Under the pieces are notes generated by a model. The model did not search any database and was not told where the DNA came from. It saw nothing but the letters and a program-made list of their open reading frames with translations. Below, piece by piece: positions 49,625-58,877 of a stretch of DNA of 64,000 bases. Origin of the DNA: Frisingicoccus sp009929615 (lineage in GTDB: Bacteria; Bacillota; Clostridia; Lachnospirales; Lachnospiraceae); assembly GCA_028692275.1 (NCBI GenBank), contig JAQUXR010000001.1:1-64000 (forward strand). Reading direction: 5' to 3'. Each line of letters starts with the position of its first letter. The stretch's first letter is position 1. Position numbers and translations under genes: made by a program.

Positions 49625-52279
49625 CTAATCGAATTTTTTCTTTCCAAGCCGAACTTCTTCCATAATCTCGACCATATCCTCCGGCAGTGCATTCAAGAGA
49701 TAATTTCTATTGCTTTCCCGTCGCTCCATGAGAATTTCCCTGATTTCTTTACTGGTTTGCTCGATTTCTTTCTTCAGTCCCTGAGCAGAAATCCGATGAC
49801 CGCCCTGTCCAAGAATAATAACCTGTTCTAAGGCGTCTGACGTAGCTACCGTCACATGGTACCGCCGTCCCATCCGGTGTACTGTTTTTTCGATATACTG
49901 GTCTGCCGTTTCAGCTTCTTTTGTGAAAACGACATATATATTATGGTATTTGAAAATCTGTCCCGGATTACCCTCAACCTTATAGGCATCAAAAACCAGA
50001 ATCAATATATCTTTTTTATATCCCTGATAATTCGAAAGAATGTCCATCAGTGCATTTCTTGCACTGCCAACATTAACCTCCGCCAATTGCTTTAATTCCT
50101 CCCAGGAAAATATAATATTATAGCCATCCACCAGCAGATAATTTTCTTCTGGTGGTTTTTCTTTAATCACCGGTTCTCTGGACACTACAGTCTCTCTTTG
50201 GTTCCACTCCCTGCGTTTTACCGGTCCATAGGTTTTTTCAAAAATCTGCTCTAATTCTTTATCATCCGATATTCCTGAAGTCCTCTGAATTCCTGATGGT
50301 TTTTCCATAGGAACCCGTTCTTTTTTCTCCTGTGCGGATTTTAACTGGGCTTCTATATGCATGTATTCAGAAACCTTATCCCAGGAAACATTAAAACCGG
50401 CACCATGGGTACAGAAAACGGAACCTGTAGGATTCTCCAAATCCCGTTCTGAATCATATGCTCTGGCTTCAACAATTTCCTCCTGATTATGACAAGGCTC
50501 GTAACCTTTAAGCGTACAGGCAAGCCTGCCCCTGCCACCGGTATATGCAACAACTTCTGATGGGTATTCCCGCATATTTACTACCGGAGCAGTTCCGGTA
50601 ATTACGGTCATGTCCCCTTCAATCTCAGGCGGCAAAAAGCTTCCCTGCATTCTCTGAATATCTGACATGGCACGCCCGACTTTGTCTGAAGGAATCTCCA
50701 GGCAATATTCATAGACTGGCTCCAGCAGAATACTTTTCGTTTGCTTTAGTCCCTGTCTTACAGCCCGGTAGGTAGCCTGTCTGAAATCTCCGCCCTCGGT
50801 ATGTTTCGCATGGGCTCTTCCATTTATAAGGGATATCCTCATATCCGTAATTTCCGATCCGGTCAGAACACCCAGGTGCTTTTTCTCAGCCAGATGGGTC
50901 AATATCAGACGCTGCCAGTTTTTGTCAAGAATATCCTCACTGCACTGACTGTCGAATACCATCCCGCTGCCCGGCTGTCCCGGTTCAAGCAAAAGATGGA
51001 CTTCTGCATAATGACGTAAAGGTTCATAATGTCCAACACCTTCTACCGCTCTTTCAATCGTTTCTTTATAGACAATGTTCCCTGTTCCAAAAGTGACATC
51101 TACATTAAATCGCTGGGAAATCAGGCTTTTTAAAATCTCAATCTGGATTTCTCCCATGACCTTTGCCTTAATCTCTCCCAAAACTTCATCCCATATAATC
51201 TGGAGCTGTGGTTCTTCCTCTTCAAGCTGTTTTAACTTTAAAAACATATCATGGACATTACATTCCGGCGGAAGCTGTATCTCATAAGTAAGGACAGGCT
51301 CAAGAAAAGGACTATAAATCCTATGTTCTATTCCAAGGCCTTCGCCTGCTTCCGTATAATTCAATCCGGTAACTGCACAAATCATCCCTGCTTCTGCCTC
51401 ATTGACAGCCTTGTATCCGGCCCCCGAATAAATTCGAATCTGGTCGGCCTTCTCTTCCCAGACATTTTCCTGATTTGTTAAAGCCATTTTAACCTTAAGA
51501 CTTCCACCCGTGATTTTCATGTGGGTTAACCGATTTCCCTGGGCATCTCTGGATATCTTATAAATCCTGGCCCCAAAATTCTCCCCGTAAACAGGGTAGG
51601 TGCTGTAAGTTTCAATCCCCCGCAGCAAGGCTTCGATTCCATCCATCTTTAACGCCGCACCAAAAAAACAGGGGAATATTTTCCGTTGAGCAACTGCTTC
51701 CGCAATAGCGTCCCGTTCTATCCTTCCCTGTTCAAGAAATTTTTCAAGAAGCTTATCATCACACATGGCAAGACTTTCCATCCATGCCTCTTTTGGCTGC
51801 TTCTCATCAAAATCAATACAGCCTTCATCCAGATATTTATGAAGTTCTCCTAAAATCCGAATCCTGTCTGTCCCTGTCTGATCCATCTTATTGACGAAAA
51901 TAAAAACAGGAAGATTGTATTGCTTCAATAAGCGCCAAAGGGTTCGTACATGTCCCTGAACCCCATCCGCTCCACTGATAACCAGAATAGCATAATCTAA
52001 TACCTGCAGTGTCCGTTCCATCTCCGCAGAAAAATCAATATGCCCCGGTGTATCTAACAGGGTAACTTCACTATCTCCAAGTTCAAATTCGGCCTGTTTT
52101 GAAAAAATAGTGATTCCCCGGTTTTTCTCTAATATATCTGTATCTAAAAAGGCATCTCCCCGGTCAACCCGGCCCAGTTTTCGTATACTTCCACTCTGGT
52201 ATAAAATTCCTTCTGCCAATGTGGTTTTACCTGCATCCACATGAGCCAGTATGCCCATAACCAAATGCTTTTTTTTCAT
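49625..52279 (-). CDS. TetM-like ribosomal GTPase fused to NYN (Rae1/YacP-like) nuclease domain
   Basis: An 884-residue fusion. Residues 1 to about 650 are an EF-G-like ribosome-binding GTPase of the TetM/TetO type: G1 AHVDAGKTTL, G2 RGITI, G3 DTPGHIDF, G4 NKMDQ, then domains II-V. After a charged linker (about 650-712) comes an NYN domain (713 to about 840) homologous to YacP/Rae1, with the acidic active-site residues Asp718 (VDGYN), Asp764 (FDAY), Asp793 (ETAD) and Asp815 (TSD). Rae1 is an A-site mRNA endonuclease, so the fusion could deliver a nuclease to the ribosome. It precedes aguA. Tetracycline protection is possible but unproven. Confidence 0.9.
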   Translation of the reverse strand: MKKKHLVMGILAHVDAGKTTLAEGILYQSGSIRKLGRVDRGDAFLDTDILEKNRGITIFSKQAEFELGDSEVTLLDTPGHIDFSAEMERTLQVLDYAILVISGADGVQGHVRTLWRLLKQYNLPVFIFVNKMDQTGTDRIRILGELHKYLDEGCIDFDEKQPKEAWMESLAMCDDKLLEKFLEQGRIERDAIAEAVAQRKIFPCFFGAALKMDGIEALLRGIETYSTYPVYGENFGARIYKISRDAQGNRLTHMKITGGSLKVKMALTNQENVWEEKADQIRIYSGAGYKAVNEAEAGMICAVTGLNYTEAGEGLGIEHRIYSPFLEPVLTYEIQLPPECNVHDMFLKLKQLEEEEPQLQIIWDEVLGEIKAKVMGEIQIEILKSLISQRFNVDVTFGTGNIVYKETIERAVEGVGHYEPLRHYAEVHLLLEPGQPGSGMVFDSQCSEDILDKNWQRLILTHLAEKKHLGVLTGSEITDMRISLINGRAHAKHTEGGDFRQATYRAVRQGLKQTKSILLEPVYEYCLEIPSDKVGRAMSDIQRMQGSFLPPEIEGDMTVITGTAPVVNMREYPSEVVAYTGGRGRLACTLKGYEPCHNQEEIVEARAYDSERDLENPTGSVFCTHGAGFNVSWDKVSEYMHIEAQLKSAQEKKERVPMEKPSGIQRTSGISDDKELEQIFEKTYGPVKRREWNQRETVVSREPVIKEKPPEENYLLVDGYNIIFSWEELKQLAEVNVGSARNALMDILSNYQGYKKDILILVFDAYKVEGNPGQIFKYHNIYVVFTKEAETADQYIEKTVHRMGRRYHVTVATSDALEQVIILGQGGHRISAQGLKKEIEQTSKEIREILMERRESNRNYLLNALPEDMVEIMEEVRLGKKKFD

Positions 52280-52297
52280 AATCAGCCATCCTATAAT

Positions 52298-53782
52298 TTA
52301 TTTTCTTGCAATCGCATTCGCCACGCGTTTTTTCACAACGAGCGGGTCATACGGTTTGGTAATTAAATCATCTGCCCCCAGTTCCAATGCCAGTAACTCA
52401 TTCTTATCATGGGCTGTAATAATCATAATAACAATATTTTTAAGACGTTCTGTCTTTTTCATATATTTCAAAACTTCATAACCATTCATCACAGGCATTT
52501 CCAAATCCAAAAGCACCACGCTTAGGCGGCTGTAATACTTGTCCATCATCTCCAGTGCTTTCTTTCCATTATCAGCCTCCAAAATATTGTAGATGCCATC
52601 AAAACAGGTCCTAAGCACAGCACGGCTGACCTCTGAATCATCGACAATCAGCATGACCGGCAAATCATTCTTAGCAAGTGCATCTTCATCTGAGTAAATA
52701 ATATATCTTCCTTTACCCTGATTCTTCGCCTGATAGAGGGCATAATCTGCTTTACTGTACATCTCAGGAAAAGTTAAGCCTTCCATGTTATTATTGGCAA
52801 TACCCATGCTCGCGCCAAACTTCTCGGTAGAATAATCTGCAAATATAATGGATATCTCCCGCAGAATACGCTCAGCCTTCGCCTCAGCAATCTTCGTATC
52901 CGTCACATTCTTCATAAGTATCATGAATTCATCGCCACCAATACGTCCAACAATATCGCCTTCACGGAAAATACCTTTGAGAATATATCCAATCTGTTTT
53001 AAAAGTTTATCTCCCTGTTTATGACCCAGTGTATCATTTACCTTTTTAAACTCATCAATATCTAAAATAATCAGCGTACAGTTCTGCTGTTCCCCACTCA
53101 AGGTCATATAATTCTGGCATGCTTTCTCCGTACTGACCTTATTCAAAACACCCGTAAGTCCATCCATCTCGGAGCGTTCCTGTAAAATCATGGTTGCCTG
53201 TATATTATTCAGATGCATATTTCGTACATAGTAAATAAACGCAGCACAGATAACCATACAACATCCTGCATTCAGCAAATCAATCTGAGTCAGATAAGAA
53301 ACACCGTTTTTAACCCCATATGTAGCGAAACAGAAAGCAATACTTGCCGCCAGTGCCACAATAATCGAATTTATCGGACGTTCAATATATAGCAGTGGCA
53401 GCACAACTAAAAGTACAAAAAACTGAACAGCCAAGTCCTCCGGACTAAAAATTGTTCCGGCTGCTATAGCCACTGCAAATATAATAATTTCAAAAATAAG
53501 ATAAAAAAAACGGGTCCATCTCAAATGTCCTGGCAGCCACAAAATAACAATAATAGCCAAAACACCGCATACAACTGCCATCAGCGTATATACGCCCAGT
53601 GTGTCATCCACAACAGAATACATAATAGCAATCAATGCCAGTATGCCTGCCATAAAGGTTGAAAATATATATGCCATTTTCACCGAAAGATAATTCGTTT
53701 TATCAAGAAGCTCCTGATTCTCTTTGTAAAAATCCTTCGAAACATTTCCATAAATAAGTCTATGCCAGAAATTATTATTCAT
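52298..53782 (-). CDS. Membrane GGDEF protein with C-terminal receiver domain
   Basis: A probable diguanylate cyclase making c-di-GMP. The ATG at 53782 (MNNNFWHRL) has AAAGGA upstream, giving 494 residues. Residues 1 to about 210 hold about six membrane helices, then a GGDEF domain (about 230-385) with an intact GRIGGDEF and an RxxD product-inhibition site (REGD five residues before it), and a C-terminal receiver domain (about 398-494) with Asp in VVLLDLEMPVMNGYE. Receiver after GGDEF is the reverse of the usual PleD order. It starts the transcript leading into the TetM-like gene 19 nt downstream. Confidence 0.88.
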   Translation of the reverse strand: MNNNFWHRLIYGNVSKDFYKENQELLDKTNYLSVKMAYIFSTFMAGILALIAIMYSVVDDTLGVYTLMAVVCGVLAIIVILWLPGHLRWTRFFYLIFEIIIFAVAIAAGTIFSPEDLAVQFFVLLVVLPLLYIERPINSIIVALAASIAFCFATYGVKNGVSYLTQIDLLNAGCCMVICAAFIYYVRNMHLNNIQATMILQERSEMDGLTGVLNKVSTEKACQNYMTLSGEQQNCTLIILDIDEFKKVNDTLGHKQGDKLLKQIGYILKGIFREGDIVGRIGGDEFMILMKNVTDTKIAEAKAERILREISIIFADYSTEKFGASMGIANNNMEGLTFPEMYSKADYALYQAKNQGKGRYIIYSDEDALAKNDLPVMLIVDDSEVSRAVLRTCFDGIYNILEADNGKKALEMMDKYYSRLSVVLLDLEMPVMNGYEVLKYMKKTERLKNIVIMIITAHDKNELLALELGADDLITKPYDPLVVKKRVANAIARK

Positions 53783-53812
53783 AATCTTTTTCCTTTGACT
53801 GATTATATTTAT

Positions 53813-53842
53813 TTTATAGTATACCACAGTTTTAGACGTCAA
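53813..53842 (-). promoter_or_regulatory. Candidate promoter of GGDEF-REC operon
   Basis: Minus-strand TTGACG (53842-53837), 18-nt spacer, TATAAA (53818-53813); the -35 overlaps the end of the preceding terminator. Confidence 0.5.
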
Positions 53843-53877
53843 AAAACCTTCTGTTGTAAAAAACAGAAGGTTTTACT
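53840..53877 (-). terminator. Terminator after hybrid kinase
   Basis: Minus-strand AAACCTTCTGTT-TTTTAC-AACAGAAGGTTT followed by TTTGAC, 10 nt past the hybrid kinase stop. Confidence 0.88.
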
Positions 53878-53886
53878 TTTGACTTT

Positions 53887-56693
53887 TTATTTTGTTTCCA
53901 TAAACTTTACAAGCGTTTCATAAAGCTTCTTCGGTTCTATCGGTTTTGATAAATGATAATTCATTCCCGCTTCAATGGTTTTCTTTTTCTCCTCCAGAAA
54001 AGCATCCGCTGTCATGGCAATAATCGGTACTTTCATAGCATCTTTTCTGGACAGGTCGCGAATTTTCCGGGTCGCTTCCAATCCATCCATAATTGGCATC
54101 CGAATATCCATCAGGATAATATCATAGAAGCCTTCTTCCGATTCCAAAAATGCTGTTACGGCATCCGCACCGTTTTTGGCTATGGTCACACTGCAGCCCG
54201 CCTTTTCCAAAACCCTCGAAGCCACACGGATATTTAAATCATTATCCTCCACCAGAAGCACTTCGCAGTCTTCAAGTTTTGTCCCCACCTCAATTTCTTC
54301 ACTTTCTGCCACACAACTTCCATCAGCAAGTGGAAAATATAAATCCACAGTAAATTCCGTTCCCTCACCCAAACGGCTTTTTACAGAAATACTTCCCTCC
54401 ATCTCTTCAACCAGATGTTTCACAATGGAAAGTCCCAGGCCAGTTCCCTGATTTGAGGCATTCTCGTTCGTCTTTTCCTGAATAAATGGTTCGAAAATAT
54501 GAGGCAGAAATTCTTCGCTTATCCCAATACCGCTATCCCGGACAACCATCCGGAGTCCATATTTACCCTTCATATCAGCAATATGTTCTAATATGAGTTC
54601 TACACTGCCACCCTCCGGAGTAAACTTCGCTGAATTTGACAAAAGATTAAACACAATCTGATTCATTCGCAATTTATCTGCCAGAATACATCCATTTAAT
54701 GTATCTGCATAATAGGTGAAATCTATCTTCTTTGCACGCATCAAGGGCTGAATAACCGCTGTAATATTGCGTTTAAATTCTTCCAGAGTATAAGGTTCCG
54801 GCTTTAATTTCAGTTCCCCGCTCTCAATCTTACTCAAATCTAAAATATCATTTACCAGTCCCAAAAGGAAATGACTGGATGAATCAATATCCCCAAGATA
54901 TGTCTGTATCTGTTTGGACGCCTCTTCATCTCTGGCAAGTGCTGTCATTCCGATAATGGCATTCATCGGTGTCCGTATATCATGGCTCATTCTGGAAAGG
55001 AATTCGGTTTTTGCCTGATTTGCCTGCTCTGCTGATTTCAGTGCCGCTGACAGCTTCTCGTTTACTGCCCGCTCCCGTTTTCTTTCCCGCCGATTTATGC
55101 AAATGAGAACGATTCCAAGGAGAATGATAAAAAATATGGCAAGGAGGCCGATCAGCACCACCGGATAATCATAAATAAAACCGATAAGACTCGTCTGAAC
55201 GCCGTCATAGTAGGTATATGGTTCTGACAGATAACTAATATCCGTCTCTGTAATTGAATCAATACTTTTCTTTATAATCGATGCCAGAAGGGCATTCTCC
55301 TGATTATTAACCGCAATAGAAAAGGATACGGAAATCCCCACTGCCGGTATCACTGCCAATGAATTGGTTACATCCGCATAAACCATCTCCTGGGCATTTC
55401 GCGTATACATATAAGCAAAATCCACGTCCCCATTCAACACCGCATCTTTACATTCTTCCATCGTATCAAAGGCAACATTTTCTTCACCCGGTCTATTAGT
55501 AATAACCTTATTCGCAATACTGCTTCTTACCACTGCACACCGATTCCCAGCACCACTATAGCCTTTTCGAATTAATTTTGAAGCAGAACTGGTATAATAA
55601 ACCCCGGTCACCATATATCCCATATTCTCTGCCGCACCATAGCTGTCTGTAAAATCGCAGATTATACTCTCACTGGATGATTGAAATTTAGATACGTATT
55701 CATCTCTGTTGTCCACATCCGCCATTTGGATATCAAGCCCTGTACGTGCAAAAATCTCCTGACAAATATCTACCAGAAGCCCTTTTGGCCTGCCCTCTCC
55801 ATAATAAGATAATGGTTTACGGTCTGGATTAACCAAAGCCTGAAAGGTAATACCATTTTTATTACATTCCTCTATGAACTTCTGTTCTTCTTTCGTAAAG
55901 GCTATAACGCCTCCAGTATCCGAACTATAATATTTCTTATATAAATCCTCCTTAAAAGATGGATTACTTTCTTGAATTTTCCCTAAAGCGTCATTGACTT
56001 CCCGCAAAAGAGCCGTATTCCCCTTTTTGACAATAACATAAAAAGGCTTTTCATCAAACTGGTCCAGAGTCCACACGTCATCAAGCTTTAAAAGATTACT
56101 GGTAACAATCATATCAATATCGCCATTTTTAAGCATCTCTACCAGTTCATCAGGAACATCTGCTTCAACAGCCTTATATGTAAATCCGTGCTCTGTGGCA
56201 TAGGCCGCAAAGCTGTCATTCCGACTGTTGTTCGCCAACATCCCGACCCTTGCACCATTCCACTGACTATAATCATCCGTATCATAACGATTATCCCCGG
56301 CCTTGATGGTTATTCTGGTCGAACTGTATCCAATAGGCAAATCAGAATACTCAAAAATCTCCTGACGTTCTTCTGTCAATGTTGCTGACGTCAACAAGTC
56401 TATCTCTCCGCTCTCCAGCATCTCCTGAACTTCCTGCCAGCTGGCATTGTCCTTATACCCAACATACTCATAAGTCCAATTTTCGTATATGTACATTTGC
56501 TGCAGAATATCATAACCGTAGCCACTCTTCGTTCCATTCTCGCTCTCCATATGATATCCATCAAAGGGAAAGAACCCAACTCTCACTGTTTTTTTGGTGC
56601 ATCTCCCATAGCTGATATAGGCATCTGCACTAACAGGACTGCCATTAGAAAAATAGCTATGCTGCATTTTAGAATCTTATATCTATTTGTCAT
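53887..56693 (-). CDS. Hybrid sensor histidine kinase with two solute-binding domains (frameshifted start)
   Basis: A BvgS-like sensor: two tandem SBP_bac_3-type domains (about 30-250 and 265-485), one membrane helix (about 500-520), a HisKA domain with His in SRMSHDIRTPMN, an ATPase domain (DSGIGIS, GTGLGLSIVKHL) and a C-terminal receiver (IILMDIRMPIMDG). The uninterrupted frame begins at 56667 without RBS or signal peptide. The upstream ATG at 56693 has a good SD (GGTGGGG) and encodes a signal peptide (MTNRYKILKCSIAIFLMAVL...) but stops after 36 codons. The frames meet at A7 (56595-56589), a canonical -1 slippery heptamer. Frameshift, phase variation or assembly error are all possible. Confidence 0.85.
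56589..56595 (-). promoter_or_regulatory. A_AAA_AAA slippery tract in hybrid kinase
   Basis: Zero frame reads CCA AAA AAA CAG TGA; a -1 slip reads on as ACA GTG AGA into the kinase frame (TVRVGFF). GGGAG lies 7 nt upstream, as a possible SD-like stimulator. The kinase body is in the -1 frame relative to the signal peptide. Confidence 0.6.
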
Positions 56694-56718
56694 CTGCTCT
56701 TCCCCACCTGCATTTTAT

Positions 56719-58098
56719 TTACAAGCAATACTGATTTCTCCCCTGCTCTTTCGCCTGATACAGTTTTTCATCCGCCCTGTGCACCTGCTCATAGTACACC
56801 GACTTCTCCGGACTTATGTAATAATCGCCCCCCATGCTGACAGTGATATGAAGTTCTGGAATATCTTCAAAATGAATATCTCTTATCTGTTCCAAAATTC
56901 CTTTCATCTTCTGTTCAAAGCGTTCATGGGTCACATTATTAAGAAGCATAATAAATTCATCGCCACCATACCGAATGACACAATCTCCATTAAAGGACTG
57001 GCAGTTATCCAGTAAAACCTGTGCTCCCGCCATAATAACCCTGTCTCCGATTTCATGTCCATAGGTATCGTTAAACTGTTTAAAATAATCGATATCAATC
57101 ATAATCATGGAATATTTTAAATTTGAATCGTACCATTGCCCCGTTCTCTGATTGACCAGAAACATATTCACATACTGTCGTGAATAACAGGAGGTTAGGG
57201 CATCCAAATGGGCCAGCTTTTCAAGTTTTGCATTGACCAGCCGGATATTTATCTTGTCAATCTGAATAGCTGTCATCAAAATCGCAAACAGTAAAATGGC
57301 AAGAAATACTACCGTCGACTCCATAATATTATACCAGCCATTAACCGGTGCCAGGTCCAGATTCCAGTTCAAATTAGAAATGGCAAAATTTTGCGTTACC
57401 GGCTTCGATGGCTCTGTATCTGACGCGGCAATGATTACCGGCTCGCCATCTTCCCCTTCATACCAAAGCCTGTAATAATATCCGCTTTTCACCAGGTCAT
57501 CCAGTTTCAGAGATTCCAATAATATATTATAATCCAGGGTAATCGTTACAAGTCCCCAAAATTCTCTTGCATCACCACTGCCAATATATACCGGCAGACG
57601 TCCACCCATGCCCATGCCACCCTGCACCAGTGAAAACGGATTTGTTACTACCAATTCATTTTTTTCATAAGCCTCAATGGCTTCTGTATTGCCCTCTCTG
57701 GATGGGTCCATAAAATCAAAGCCAATCAGCCCTTCATTGTCCTTCAACGGATAGACTTTTTCGACAACACCACCCGGTGCAATGGCAATATTTTTAATGG
57801 ATATTCCACTATACTGAGCAGTTTCCTGAAGAATTGCCTCTGCAACCGCATCAACACCCTCCATACTTCCATTGTCTGAAACAATGATGTTTCGAATCGC
57901 GTAGTCCCGTGCAAAAATCACATCAAACCGGTCCCGAATCGTGCTCATCTCACTATTGGCTGTAGCCAGTGCCCGTTCCTGGCTCTGCTCAAATGCCCTC
58001 TGCATAAATAAAATATAAATTCCTGACATCACTAAAAAGACCAGAATAAATACCATTGCCGGACGAAACCAATATTTCTTTGCAAGCGACTTCTTCAT
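56719..58098 (-). CDS. CHASE-type membrane diguanylate cyclase
   Basis: A 459-residue probable diguanylate cyclase. An N-terminal membrane helix (MVFILVFLVMSGIYILFM) is followed by an extracellular CHASE-like domain (about 40-240, with FARDYAIRNIIVSDNGSME and IAPGGVVEKVYPL), a second helix (about 265-285) and a GGDEF domain with intact IRYGGDEF. The RxxD inhibitory site is absent (FNGD in its place), unlike the GGDEF protein at 52298-53782. It is the first gene before the hybrid kinase (26-nt gap), so both are probably in one operon. The extracellular ligand is unknown. Confidence 0.88.
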   Translation of the reverse strand: MKKSLAKKYWFRPAMVFILVFLVMSGIYILFMQRAFEQSQERALATANSEMSTIRDRFDVIFARDYAIRNIIVSDNGSMEGVDAVAEAILQETAQYSGISIKNIAIAPGGVVEKVYPLKDNEGLIGFDFMDPSREGNTEAIEAYEKNELVVTNPFSLVQGGMGMGGRLPVYIGSGDAREFWGLVTITLDYNILLESLKLDDLVKSGYYYRLWYEGEDGEPVIIAASDTEPSKPVTQNFAISNLNWNLDLAPVNGWYNIMESTVVFLAILLFAILMTAIQIDKINIRLVNAKLEKLAHLDALTSCYSRQYVNMFLVNQRTGQWYDSNLKYSMIMIDIDYFKQFNDTYGHEIGDRVIMAGAQVLLDNCQSFNGDCVIRYGGDEFIMLLNNVTHERFEQKMKGILEQIRDIHFEDIPELHITVSMGGDYYISPEKSVYYEQVHRADEKLYQAKEQGRNQYCL

Positions 58099-58133
58099 AG
58101 AAATCCCCTCCGTGTGTTTAAGTTTATTGTATA

Positions 58134-58162
58134 ATTATAAACTTTTTTTATCCATTATACAA
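58134..58162 (-). promoter_or_regulatory. Promoter of CHASE-cyclase operon
   Basis: Minus-strand TTGTAT (58162-58157), 17-nt spacer, TATAAT (58139-58134), with CGGAGGGG as SD before the ATG. No c-di-GMP riboswitch consensus was seen in this leader. Confidence 0.7.
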
Positions 58163-58237
58163 CTCATAAAACCCGTGTGCATGGCTTTTATACCGCTTAT
58201 GCCAGTATACCCGATTTACTATATCAACACTTTTATT

Positions 58238-58843
58238 TTATTCACTAAGTTCCATGGTTTCCTCTAATATATGCAAACACTCCTGCATGGAAGCTTCAAA
58301 TTCCTTATCATTATTATTTTTAAATATTAAAAGGTCGTCTTTAATCGCCGGATCATCCAGATTCTCAGGAATAGCAAAATTACAGTCCGCAATGTATTCA
58401 TCCCAATGCTCCAGTTTCCATGTGTCCCGGTCAGAATTACGTTCAATCATACGTTTATGAACAATATCCGGTTCTGTTTCAACCCATACAACGACTAAAG
58501 TTGCATTTTTCTCTTTTAATTTATCCTTCAGCTGATTAATATAATTCATGTCCCGGATTTCACGGGTAAAGGGTGCATTAATCAAAACAATATCATCATA
58601 CCGCAAAGCTTCTAATGCCAATTCCACGACACAGTCATATTCATAATTTCGAATATTCTCTTCAAAGAAATCACTGCTCCTGTTGTAAGGTTCATTAGCA
58701 ACAATAAAAATCTGTTTAGACAAGGTAATTAATGTGTCCTTATCCAGATATACAACATGTTTTAACCGCTCAGCCAAAGCCTTGGAAATATATGTTTTTC
58801 CACATGCCGGCGGCGATGTTACCAGAATCAGTTTCTTTACCAT
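58238..58843 (-). CDS. P-loop kinase-like protein
   Basis: A 201-residue P-loop NTPase of the AAA_33/shikimate-kinase-like or zeta-like fold. Walker A SPPACGKTYIS is at 9-19, DKDTL follows at 35 as a substrate-binding Asp, and WVETEPDIVHKRMIERNSDRD near 130-150 is a lid-like region rich in Arg. The substrate is unknown; no nearby antitoxin argues against a classic zeta toxin. It is the last of a run with the DUF6179-like and DUF6323-like genes (34 nt after). GGGAGG precedes the ATG. Confidence 0.75.
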   Translation of the reverse strand: MVKKLILVTSPPACGKTYISKALAERLKHVVYLDKDTLITLSKQIFIVANEPYNRSSDFFEENIRNYEYDCVVELALEALRYDDIVLINAPFTREIRDMNYINQLKDKLKEKNATLVVVWVETEPDIVHKRMIERNSDRDTWKLEHWDEYIADCNFAIPENLDDPAIKDDLLIFKNNNDKEFEASMQECLHILEETMELSE

Positions 58844-58877
58844 AATACTCTGCCTCCCTATTTTTCATTCGAATCTT

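Noticed and set aside
49625..52279. Acquired tetracycline-resistance gene on a mobile element
   Set aside because: No transposase, integrase, leader peptide or composition change nearby; the NYN fusion and operon context point to a resident gene.
53887..56693. Calling the hybrid kinase a pseudogene
   Set aside because: All domains and catalytic residues past the A7 tract are intact and the single frame change is at a slippery site, so loss of function is not established.
58238..58843. Zeta-type toxin
   Set aside because: Has a P-loop and Asp like zeta kinases, but no antitoxin-like partner is adjacent and the neighbours are larger helical proteins.
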